The notes under the pieces were generated by a model that saw nothing but the letters and a program-made list of their open reading frames with translations, searched no databases and was not told the origin of the DNA. The translations under genes and the position numbers were made by a program. From CAZZKG01 sp964654825 (GTDB taxonomy: Bacteria > Gemmatimonadota > CAZMKB01): a DNA stretch of 8,966 nt. This document shows, piece after piece, positions 1 to 6,432 of this stretch. The stretch is taken from contig CAZZKG010000099.1 in NCBI GenBank assembly GCA_964654825.1, positions 1 to 8,966 on the forward strand, given 5' to 3'. Numbering within the stretch: the first letter of the stretch is position 1; each line of letters opens with the position of its first letter.

Positions 1-2
1 AA

Positions 3-131
3 ACCAAACCGCTGATTGAAAATTATTCAGAATGCAGTACTTTCAATAACTGTCAAAAGGAATGGAGCTGTCGGTTACCAGGAAACCGTATCTTGAAGAA
101 CCACATACGAAAGAATATATTCTTATTGTGA
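3..131 (+). CDS. Possible 3' tail of an upstream protein gene (partial, unrecognised)
   Basis: One + strand frame is open from the window edge for 42 codons and stops with TGA at 129-131; the other two + frames stop within the first 20 bases. The visible peptide is polar and basic with three cysteines (CSTFNNC, then C in EWSC) and ends in RKNIFLL. I do not recognise a family. An open run this short can occur by chance in AT-rich DNA. The only supporting context is that the stop abuts a good ribosome-binding sequence (AAAGGAG, 131-137), as expected at a gene junction in an operon. If real, it would be the gene preceding the radical SAM gene in the same transcript. Confidence 0.25.
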   Translation, partial: TKPLIENYSECSTFNNCQKEWSCRLPGNRILKNHIRKNIFLL

Positions 132-137
132 AAGGAG
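131..137 (+). promoter_or_regulatory. Shine-Dalgarno-like AAAGGAG without a matching start codon
   Basis: AAAGGAG is a near-ideal ribosome-binding sequence, but no ATG, GTG or TTG lies 5-12 bases downstream in any frame. The nearest in-frame start, TTG at 159, is 21 bases away. The radical SAM gene more likely starts at ATG 252, so this site is either unused, or serves the TTG at poor spacing, or marks an ancestral start that was lost. Confidence 0.3.
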
Positions 138-251
138 TTAGATAATAATCTCGAGCGTTTGAAAGATCAATCACCCTTATCTACCTGGCCTTTTTGTATA
201 ATCCTGGAGATATTGAAAATAAGCTATAATCATCAACAAGGTACAAATGTT

Positions 252-1271
252 ATGAGATGGTGGATGGTTTCCAAGCACAGAATAAAGGGAGTATTCGATC
301 ACATATCAAAATTAATTAGATCTGGCGTTGAAGAGGCCAGGTTTATTAGATCTTTCTCCGATGCTAAGATCTTTTTTAATCAAAAACTCCCGTTTATCAT
401 GAGCAGAGTCACGAAGTATTACGCCTGGGGTTCCAAAGTACCGCCCACATTGCAGCTGGAGCCCACAAATTATTGCAATCTGCGTTGCATATGTTGCCCT
501 GTCGACAGAATGTCTAGAAAAAAAGGTTATCTCGACTATGATCTGTTTCAGAAGATAATAGATGAGGCCTCACAAATCGGAACAAAGAGAATTCATCTCT
601 ACCTTCAAGGAGAACCACTTCTCCACCCTCAGATCGTTGAGATGATCAGTTACATCAAACGAAAGGACCTTGGACTTAACCTGACAACAAACGGAATGCA
701 GTTGGACAGAGACAAGATCAAATCCATTCTTCACTCAGGAGTAAACAGTTCCGATTACATCACATTCTCATTGTTGGGACATTCCAGGGAGATTCATGAA
801 AAAATCATGATAGGAGTGAATCATGACAGAGTCATAGACAATATTCATCAATTCATGTCCCTGCGGAATGAATTAAAACTCAATGGACCCATCATACAGG
901 TGGTTCTGTATCAGATGCCCGAGAATACCGGCGAGGTTAAGGATTTTATTGACGATTGGCGCGGCAAAGTAGATCACGTGGTGACTGTCGGAGCAATAGT
1001 TGATAAGTTCGCAAGCCATGGACGGCAGGATAATGATTGTATGCCGTTGAGAACAAGAACGTGTAATCTGTTATGGGAACGAATGACCGTCTACTGGAAT
1101 GGAGATGTGACCTTATGTGCACTGGATGTGGATGGAGATCACATTCTGGGATCATTGAAGAATAAATCTATCAAAGAGATCTGGAACAGCCAGCAGTTAT
1201 TGTCGGTTAAGAGAAAACACAGGGCCCGACAGTTCGACGATTTGAGTTTCTGTGCGCGATGTGATCAGTAG
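252..1271 (+). CDS. Radical SAM/SPASM domain protein
   Basis: Predicted cytoplasmic radical SAM enzyme. Residues here count from the earlier in-frame TTG at 159. The CxxxCxxC motif that binds the SAM-reducing 4Fe-4S cluster is Cys106, Cys110 and Cys113 in the phrase EPTNYCNLRCICC. A GEP motif (151-153) fits the SAM-binding GGEP segment. The C-terminal part is SPASM/Twitch-like: Cys302, then W and WNGDVTLC (Cys320), a GSL...IW segment, and a final CxxC (Cys365, Cys368). These four cysteines suit one auxiliary cluster. I prefer ATG 252 (339 residues): AAGG at 238-241 is 10 bases upstream, it leaves about 65 residues before the radical SAM core, and the first 31 residues from TTG 159 look unlike protein sequence of this family. 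The substrate is unknown. Family members include peptide-modifying maturases and alcohol dehydrogenases of the BtrN type. Next to an SDR and glycosyltransferases, a sugar or lipid substrate is the better guess. No peptide precursor gene is visible nearby. Confidence 0.9.
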   Translation: MRWWMVSKHRIKGVFDHISKLIRSGVEEARFIRSFSDAKIFFNQKLPFIMSRVTKYYAWGSKVPPTLQLEPTNYCNLRCICCPVDRMSRKKGYLDYDLFQKIIDEASQIGTKRIHLYLQGEPLLHPQIVEMISYIKRKDLGLNLTTNGMQLDRDKIKSILHSGVNSSDYITFSLLGHSREIHEKIMIGVNHDRVIDNIHQFMSLRNELKLNGPIIQVVLYQMPENTGEVKDFIDDWRGKVDHVVTVGAIVDKFASHGRQDNDCMPLRTRTCNLLWERMTVYWNGDVTLCALDVDGDHILGSLKNKSIKEIWNSQQLLSVKRKHRARQFDDLSFCARCDQ

Positions 1272-1347
1272 AATAGACAACCGGCACCGGGCATTGAACT
1301 AAAATCAATGTTGGGCGTTATCAACACAATTCGGGGCTCGTGTTTCC

Positions 1348-1353
1348 AAAGGA
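1348..1353 (+). promoter_or_regulatory. Ribosome-binding site deciding the SDR start
   Basis: AAAGGA lies 7 bases before GTG at 1361. It supports that start over the in-frame GTG at 1340, which has only a GGGG run 3 bases upstream. Confidence 0.6.
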
Positions 1354-1360
1354 TGATCCT

Positions 1361-2101
1361 GTGAAAAAAGCCATTATTGTTGGTGCTTCATCAGGGATCG
1401 GTAGAGAATTAGTAAGAGTGTTGTCCAGGGATAGTTATATCGTAGGTATGGCAGCAAGAAGGCTTGAACTGTTGAGTGAGCTCCAGGGCGAAATTGACTC
1501 AAAATCGTACACGAAGCAAATTGACATCTCTCTGACAGATGAAACCAGAGCGAAATTGAACAAATTGATCGAAGAAATGGACGGAGTTGATGTCGCAATC
1601 ATCAGCGCAGCAGTCTACCTCGAGAATCCTGATCTGGACTGGAATCTCGAAAAGAGCACAATTGACACGAATGTCTCTGGTTTTTGTGCTGCTGTAAATG
1701 TCTTTTTTAGATATTTTCTCAAGAAAGGTTCAGGTCATATTGTCGGGATTTCCTCTATTATATCCCATCGAGGTGATCATCTCTGCACATCATATTCCGC
1801 GTCAAAGGCTTTTGTCTCGAATTATCTGGAGGGGTTACAGAAAAGGGTTCTCATGAAAGGATTGAATATCCAGATCACGATTATCGAGCCAGGGTATGTA
1901 AATACTCCGATGATCAAGGATGTACAGGACCCTGCTTCGGTTATGTCTGCCGAAGAAGCGGCGTTACAGATTTACGGAGCCATCAAAAAGAAAAAGGATC
2001 ATATTTATGTATCAAAACGCTGGCGGATATTTCTGTGGATGCGCAAGATAATGCCCTGGTGGTTGTACAAGAGGTTGAGCACCAAGAAATCGACATCATG
2101 A
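1361..2101 (+). CDS. Short-chain dehydrogenase/reductase (SDR), classical type
   Basis: NAD(P)-dependent oxidoreductase of the classical SDR family, about 246 residues from GTG 1361 (typical family length about 250). Numbering from the longer GTG 1340 form: the glycine-rich nucleotide loop is GASSGIG (15-21). An AARR segment after the second beta strand (38-41) suggests NADPH preference. The catalytic tetrad is present: Asn111 (in NVSG), Ser139 (in GISS), Tyr152 and Lys156 (YSASK). The usual NNAG is changed to ISAAV (88-92). A PG segment after the active site is followed by VNTPM as in normal family members. The C-terminus (about 225-253) is basic and tryptophan-rich (KRWRIFLWMRK, PWWLYKR), suggesting membrane contact. 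The gene sits 89 bases after the radical SAM gene and 17 bases before the glycosyltransferase, so it is probably co-transcribed. It may act on a sugar, cyclitol or lipid carbonyl; the exact substrate cannot be told. Confidence 0.9.
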   Translation: MKKAIIVGASSGIGRELVRVLSRDSYIVGMAARRLELLSELQGEIDSKSYTKQIDISLTDETRAKLNKLIEEMDGVDVAIISAAVYLENPDLDWNLEKSTIDTNVSGFCAAVNVFFRYFLKKGSGHIVGISSIISHRGDHLCTSYSASKAFVSNYLEGLQKRVLMKGLNIQITIIEPGYVNTPMIKDVQDPASVMSAEEAALQIYGAIKKKKDHIYVSKRWRIFLWMRKIMPWWLYKRLSTKKSTS

Positions 2102-2104
2102 ATT

Positions 2105-2110
2105 GAGGGA
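2105..2110 (+). promoter_or_regulatory. Ribosome-binding site of the glycosyltransferase gene
   Basis: GAGGGA is 8 bases before the GTG start at 2119. An ATG directly after it (2111) opens only three codons and ends in a TGA (2120-2122) that overlaps the GTG, so GTG 2119 is the sensible start. Confidence 0.55.
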
Positions 2111-2118
2111 ATGACAAC

Positions 2119-3279
2119 GTGAAGAACATATGTTTAATAGGCTGCTGGTACAGAGATGACATCTATTCTCACTCCTGTTACCACTTGATTCAGGAATTAA
2201 TAAACATGAAGGATCTGTCTGTAAAGCTCATCACTTCAAACTGCAGCTGCTTCTCGAGTAGTCAGGGCTTCGCGTGTAACGAGGACGAGCTTGTCAATAC
2301 TGATTGTGAGATAATCAAACTTCCATATGCACCGCTTTACCCGAGCAAGAGCTATGGAAGATTTAAATACTACTTCACCAGGATATTCAAATTGAATCTG
2401 TTTCTCGAGACATTACGGGGAATACTTTTCTTCAAGAAGACGAAAGGCAGCGAATTAGTGCATTTCGATCAGGTTCTGAGATCATTCGGATTTCTATCCT
2501 TTATGACATTTCTGTTCCTGGCTAAACTCTTCAAAAAGAAAGTTGTGGTTACCGTACACGAACTCGATCCACTGCAGACCGGACACAAAGGATTGAATAC
2601 ATATTACAACAAAACAGATAAGGTAATTGTGCACTCACACCGATCTAAGAATGAACTTGTAAACCTTGGGGTATCAAATGAGAAGATCGAGGTGGTTCAT
2701 CAGGGAGTATCGGTAGAAAATGTGACCGAGTACGATCGGGATCAATTCATTTTCTGGGGGGGACATAATCTGTTGGTCAACAAAGGTTTTGACACACTTC
2801 TGGATGCATGGAATAACCTGCAATCAAAAGGTGAAGCTGTCCGATTGGTTATCTACGTAGGCTACGGCTGTGGAGGATTGGATGATGGGAAAGAAAAAGT
2901 CAAGAATATGAATCTTGATGAATACATCACCTGGAGTGAATTCATGTCAGGAAGTGATCTCGCCAGAGCCTATCAGAGGAGCATAGGATGTATAATTCCG
3001 TTCACAGGAGGATCGGGACGACATCCAGCCACAACCGCTATGGCTAATTCAACACCTGTTATTGCTACGAGGAAAGCCGAATTGCCTGAATACCTGGGAG
3101 AAGATGGAATTTACATCAATGAGGACTCCCCCCAAGAGTTGGCAGATGCAGTCCGTTCTCTGGCAAACGATCAGAGAGCTGCGCATTCGTTGGGGAGAAA
3201 CCTGAGAGAAAGAGCTGAAGAGAGATTCAGCTGGAACGTCATTGCCGGGAAAATTTCAAATATTTATCGGGAAGTGTGA
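2119..3279 (+). CDS. Glycosyltransferase, GT-B fold, GT4-like, with altered EX7E motif
   Basis: Predicted transferase of an activated sugar in the cytoplasm, probably on the inner face of the membrane. It has 386 residues, normal for GT4. The N-terminal half carries a hydrophobic, basic-flanked stretch (about 119-140, SFMTFLFLAKLFKKK) that could dock on the membrane, then VTVHELDP. The inter-domain region has the typical SKNELVNLGVSNEKIEVVHQGV pattern split around 175-196. The C-terminal Rossmann domain starts at FIFWGG (210-215) with NKGFDTLLDAW, and ends with a helix typical of GT4 (RFSW). The donor-binding motif is unusual: where GT4 enzymes have E-x7-E before AMA..TPVIA, this protein has Gly298 and Thr306 (GSGRHPATT). 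The LPEYLG segment (322-327) is kept. The gene starts with GTG 17 bases after the SDR. Sugar, acceptor and mechanism are not deducible. Confidence 0.85.
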   Translation: MKNICLIGCWYRDDIYSHSCYHLIQELINMKDLSVKLITSNCSCFSSSQGFACNEDELVNTDCEIIKLPYAPLYPSKSYGRFKYYFTRIFKLNLFLETLRGILFFKKTKGSELVHFDQVLRSFGFLSFMTFLFLAKLFKKKVVVTVHELDPLQTGHKGLNTYYNKTDKVIVHSHRSKNELVNLGVSNEKIEVVHQGVSVENVTEYDRDQFIFWGGHNLLVNKGFDTLLDAWNNLQSKGEAVRLVIYVGYGCGGLDDGKEKVKNMNLDEYITWSEFMSGSDLARAYQRSIGCIIPFTGGSGRHPATTAMANSTPVIATRKAELPEYLGEDGIYINEDSPQELADAVRSLANDQRAAHSLGRNLRERAEERFSWNVIAGKISNIYREV

Positions 3280-3312
3280 CTCTGGTCAGTAATCAGTGGC
3301 AGCGATTGCAAA

Positions 3313-4857
3313 ATGAGCATGTATGTCGAAGGAGCAATCAAGATCGTCTTCCTGATCACGGCGCTGATCTGGACGAGGAGGTATTTCCGCAAAAATCGCA
3401 ATATTGGCCACAAGCGACGTCTTGCCGAGCTTCTGATAAGTACCGCACTGGGGATACTCGCATGGTTTAACTTCTTCGGTTTTCACACTGACGGGTCATT
3501 CCTTCACAACTGGGAGCAGTTTCACTACTTCGTCGGCTCGAAATACTATCCGGAACTTGGTCATGACGGTTTGTACGTGGCGGCAATCGCGGCTCGACAG
3601 TCTCGTGATCCGAGCTTCTCACCACCTGATCGAGTACGAGACCTTCGCTCCAATCGAGTAGTAGCCTACACGCAGCTCCTGGAACAACAGCAGGAGGTGA
3701 TAAAGAACTTCTCTGAAAGTCGCTGGCAGGCCTTCGTCGACGACGTCGCAAACATCCGGGTACCCGAGGATGCCTACCGCGATCACGGATATAATCCGCC
3801 GCCGACCTGGACGGCAGCAGCTCGCCTCATCACCGCATGGCTGCCGGTTCGGAGATGGTCGATGGCAGCCCTCGCTCTCCTCGATGTCTTTCTGCTGGGT
3901 TTGAGCTTGTTCGCTCTTTCTCGAGCTTTCGGAATTGAGACGGCAGCTTTCTGCGCTCTGCTTTTCGGCGGTGCCTTCCTGTCACGTTTCTACTGGAGCG
4001 GCGGCGCTTTCCTCCGCTTCGACTGGTTCGCTGCGATTGCCATCGGACTGTCCATGCTCGAGATCAATCGTCAGGGCTTGGCAGGAGCGCTATTTGCCTA
4101 TGCCGTCGCCGTTCGGCTGTTCCCGGTACTGCTTTTCCTGGGTCTTGGAGCATGGCTTCTTCGTGCTCATCGAACCGGTCATACCCCGGGTTGGCTCCGT
4201 AGATTTTCGCTCGGTTTTGTGATCGTCACCGTTATGCTTCTTCTGGGAGGGACTCTTGCAGGGCGCGGCATCAGCGCATACAGGGAAGCCGCCGAAAATC
4301 TTGCCGTACACCACGACACTCCGGGGCCCAATGGGGTCGGCCTCAGAACCCTGGCCATCACGAGCTTGTCGAATCTTAAGGGTGATCTCGTAGATCCCGG
4401 CTCACTCTATGAGACGAACGCTGTCGTCGATGACTATCTCAGGCTACTACGTGACCACAGATGGGAGTACTTGCTAGCCGCCATCCTCCTCGTCGCGCTT
4501 GTAGTCTACGCTGCTTATCATGCCCCCGGCCCAGTCGAGGCGATCGTCATCGCCATGGGAGCCATTTTTATCATGTCAACACTTTCCTGTTACTACTGGG
4601 TGCTTCTCTGCCTGATGCCACTTTTTCAACCTCGCCGCGCTGTACTTTGTGGACTGGCTGCTAACCTGAGTATGTGGGTATGGAGTGCAATCGGGATCAT
4701 CCTTGTTCAGATTGGTGTTGTCAAATTCAATGGAGCTCTCTTCTTCTTTCCCGCTTCCTTGATCGTGCTCATAACTCTCCCCGTATGGCTGTTCGGGATA
4801 CCTGAGAGTTTGTCAAGGAGGCCTGGTAATTGTATGAAATCAGCATCATCAACGTGA
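3313..4857 (+). CDS. Polytopic membrane protein, GT-C type glycosyltransferase (GT87/DUF2029-like)
   Basis: Inner-membrane protein of 514 residues with about ten predicted hydrophobic segments (roughly 8-20, 42-56, 182-205, 209-230, 238-250, 255-280, 295-315, 385-403, 408-435, 445-500). After the second segment comes a loop with acidic residues, HTDGSFLHNWEQFHYF (Asp60, Trp67, Glu68), followed by YYPELGHDGLY. GT-C enzymes place their catalytic acid in this first outward-facing loop, which is why I assign the class; the family assignment is by pattern, not search. A long soluble insert of about 90 residues (90-180) precedes the next membrane segments. Expected donors are polyprenyl-phosphate sugars, used on the outer face. 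It starts 33 bases after the glycosyltransferase stop with no clear ribosome-binding site; a second ATG lies at 3319. Base composition is distinctly GC-richer than the three genes before it, so it may have a different origin. Confidence 0.75.
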   Translation: MSMYVEGAIKIVFLITALIWTRRYFRKNRNIGHKRRLAELLISTALGILAWFNFFGFHTDGSFLHNWEQFHYFVGSKYYPELGHDGLYVAAIAARQSRDPSFSPPDRVRDLRSNRVVAYTQLLEQQQEVIKNFSESRWQAFVDDVANIRVPEDAYRDHGYNPPPTWTAAARLITAWLPVRRWSMAALALLDVFLLGLSLFALSRAFGIETAAFCALLFGGAFLSRFYWSGGAFLRFDWFAAIAIGLSMLEINRQGLAGALFAYAVAVRLFPVLLFLGLGAWLLRAHRTGHTPGWLRRFSLGFVIVTVMLLLGGTLAGRGISAYREAAENLAVHHDTPGPNGVGLRTLAITSLSNLKGDLVDPGSLYETNAVVDDYLRLLRDHRWEYLLAAILLVALVVYAAYHAPGPVEAIVIAMGAIFIMSTLSCYYWVLLCLMPLFQPRRAVLCGLAANLSMWVWSAIGIILVQIGVVKFNGALFFFPASLIVLITLPVWLFGIPESLSRRPGNCMKSASST

Positions 4858-4867
4858 TCGATTGATT

Positions 4868-6352
4868 TTATCTGATTTCAAATCGCCCGGGGCGTTTTTT
4901 GATACTGTTGACGAGCAAGTTCCAGAGCCAGCGATTCGTCAGAAGAAAACGCAGCCAGTGGAATTTGAGGAATTCCCGAAACAGGTATCGCTTCACAAAA
5001 GAGTTGCGAAGGAGTACCCACGGCTTCAAACTGTGTAAAATGAAACGTATGACTTCACGAGAGTAAATACGGACGAGATCTTCCTTGCTGAGATGTTTTG
5101 TCCTGACGTTACAGAAGAAACCGTTGTACATCGACAGATCAGTCTTGTTTACGATGAGATCCAGCGCTTCGAGCTCTTCCCTAAGAACGGTTTTGGGATA
5201 CGGATTCAAATACTGGACATACAGAATTTCGGCGTCCAGCTCACGTGCAAAATTAAAATTGTCGACAATATCCTGCTCTCGATCATCGGGATTACCGACA
5301 ATCAGCCCCGCGATCAACCCGATATTGTATTTGTGGAGATATCGAGCTGCGACACGGCTTTGCTCAACGATATCACCTTTCCCCAGCTGCTCGAGATTAT
5401 GTCGGGACACGTTCTCGATTCCGATAAACACCATGTCGAAACCAGCCCGGGCCATTTTTTTGACGAGACGCTCAGACGAACTTATTCCTATGCTGCTCGC
5501 CTGGATCTGGTAATGGACATCATCAAATCCGGCTGAAAGAATCGCCTCGCACAGCTCTTCGAAGAAATCCACATCGAGCGTCAGGTTGTCATCCACAAAG
5601 AAAAGGCTCTCTGCACCGGAGGATCTGACACGGGCGATATCCTCGATAATCCGGGGGATTTCGAATTTCCGGAAATTTCTGCCGTATACCCGTGTGATGC
5701 AGCAGAAATTGCATGCCATCGTGCACCCCCTCGATGCCTCGATCACATCGGTGGGAAACAAACCTGCAATCCTGCAGGTGTGCACGATCCTCCGGGTTCT
5801 GTCCGGAAGCCGGATCGTCGAAAGTTCTGATAGATCCCTCGGAGCATTGTGAAGAAAAGTCCCATTCTCCCGATAGCTCAATCCTCTTACACTCGACAGG
5901 TCTGGTTTAGAAGATTGCAGTTCATCCACAAGCTCATGAAGCGTTTTCTCACCTTCACCCCGAATGATGAAATCGAACGGATCAATGTCCCCCGTTTCAG
6001 AGAGTCCATCATAGGTTAACGAGCCGTGGTATCCCCCGAGAACGAGCTTCACGTCAGGACGGACATCCCTTATCCATCGGGCGACGGTTCGGGCGGTGGG
6101 GTACTGAAATGTCATGGAAGAAATACCAACCACGTGAGGCCGGAATTCTCTCATCACCTTTTCGATGAACTGGCGGGTGTTTTTCCGGATACAGACCAGA
6201 TCCTGGATCTTCACCTCGCAGTTGTCCAGGTTGCCCGCAAGGGATGCGATGGCAAGATTAGGCATCTGCATGATTTCATTCAGTGACACCTGGGTGTCCG
6301 GCATCGCCAGCAGAAACACGCGATACCTTTCTTTCGCTCGCATACGTTGCAA
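4868..6352 (-). CDS. Cobalamin-binding radical SAM enzyme (class B type)
   Basis: About 494 residues from TTG 6352. The first ~145 residues form a B12-binding-like Rossmann domain: PNLAIASLAGNL, a strand-rich HVVGISS segment, and GGYHGS, ending in IIRGEGEKTL. No DxHxxG motif is seen, so cobalamin would bind without a protein histidine ligand, as in many of this class. The radical SAM core follows: the cluster motif is CTMACNFC (Cys210, Cys214, Cys217), then FVDDNLTLD and FIGIEN, which are typical of the B12-radical SAM group. The C-terminal ~50 residues are basic and aromatic (repeated K/R with W, F, L) and may contact membrane. Family members methylate, rearrange or contract rings of lipids, tetrapyrroles and antibiotics; this substrate is unknown. 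It is the last gene of the - strand block, following the FemAB-like gene. Start choice: AGGAG 8 bases before TTG 6352 beats TTG 6391 (longer, no site) and ATG 6343 (spacing 17). Confidence 0.88.
   Translation of the reverse strand: MQRMRAKERYRVFLLAMPDTQVSLNEIMQMPNLAIASLAGNLDNCEVKIQDLVCIRKNTRQFIEKVMREFRPHVVGISSMTFQYPTARTVARWIRDVRPDVKLVLGGYHGSLTYDGLSETGDIDPFDFIIRGEGEKTLHELVDELQSSKPDLSSVRGLSYRENGTFLHNAPRDLSELSTIRLPDRTRRIVHTCRIAGLFPTDVIEASRGCTMACNFCCITRVYGRNFRKFEIPRIIEDIARVRSSGAESLFFVDDNLTLDVDFFEELCEAILSAGFDDVHYQIQASSIGISSSERLVKKMARAGFDMVFIGIENVSRHNLEQLGKGDIVEQSRVAARYLHKYNIGLIAGLIVGNPDDREQDIVDNFNFARELDAEILYVQYLNPYPKTVLREELEALDLIVNKTDLSMYNGFFCNVRTKHLSKEDLVRIYSREVIRFILHSLKPWVLLRNSFVKRYLFREFLKFHWLRFLLTNRWLWNLLVNSIKKRPGRFEIR
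4884..4900 (+). terminator. Candidate intrinsic terminator for the + strand block
   Basis: A GC-only hairpin, CGCC / loop CGG / GGCG (4884-4894), is followed directly by six T (4895-4900). It lies 27 bases after the last + strand stop codon, where a terminator is expected. It is short (4 bp stem), and it lies inside the final codons of the opposing - strand gene, so its sequence is also constrained by coding. A second weak inverted repeat, ATCAA / TTGAT with TTTTA after it (4848-4870), spans the junction itself. Confidence 0.35.
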
Positions 6353-6360
6353 CTGAATTT

Positions 6361-6365
6361 CTCCT
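6361..6365 (-). promoter_or_regulatory. Ribosome-binding site deciding the B12-radical SAM start
   Basis: On the - strand AGGAG lies 8 bases before TTG at 6352-6350. This argues for a TTG start, with ATG at 6343-6341 as the alternative nine bases further in. Confidence 0.5.
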
Positions 6366-6432
6366 GATAAGACTCTGTCCGTCCCCCCCAATCAGCCGGG
6401 GAGTGAAGCGTGGTTTCCGTCGAGAGGAAGTC

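Noticed and set aside
197..230. Two TATAAT sequences (197-202 and 225-230) as promoter -10 boxes for the radical SAM gene
   Set aside because: No acceptable -35 box lies 16-18 bases upstream of either; in AT-rich DNA such hexamers are expected by chance.
1292..1310. Inverted repeat CATTGA / TCAATG in the gap before the SDR gene
   Set aside because: Only 6 bp with a 7-base loop and no T-tract; too weak to call a terminator or operator.
3276..3470. 64-codon + strand ORF at the glycosyltransferase / GT-C junction
   Set aside because: Overlaps the first 50 codons of the GT-C gene in another frame and has no recognisable content.
5093..5536. 147-codon + strand ORF (and an overlapping 142-codon one) inside the B12-radical SAM gene
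   Set aside because: Antisense to a gene with clear motifs; the translation has no recognisable domain and no ribosome-binding site. It is a shadow of codon structure.
6384..6403. C-run / G-run inverted repeat between the FemAB-like and B12-radical SAM genes
   Set aside because: Homopolymer pairing of 4 bp, no T-tract in either direction; may be chance.
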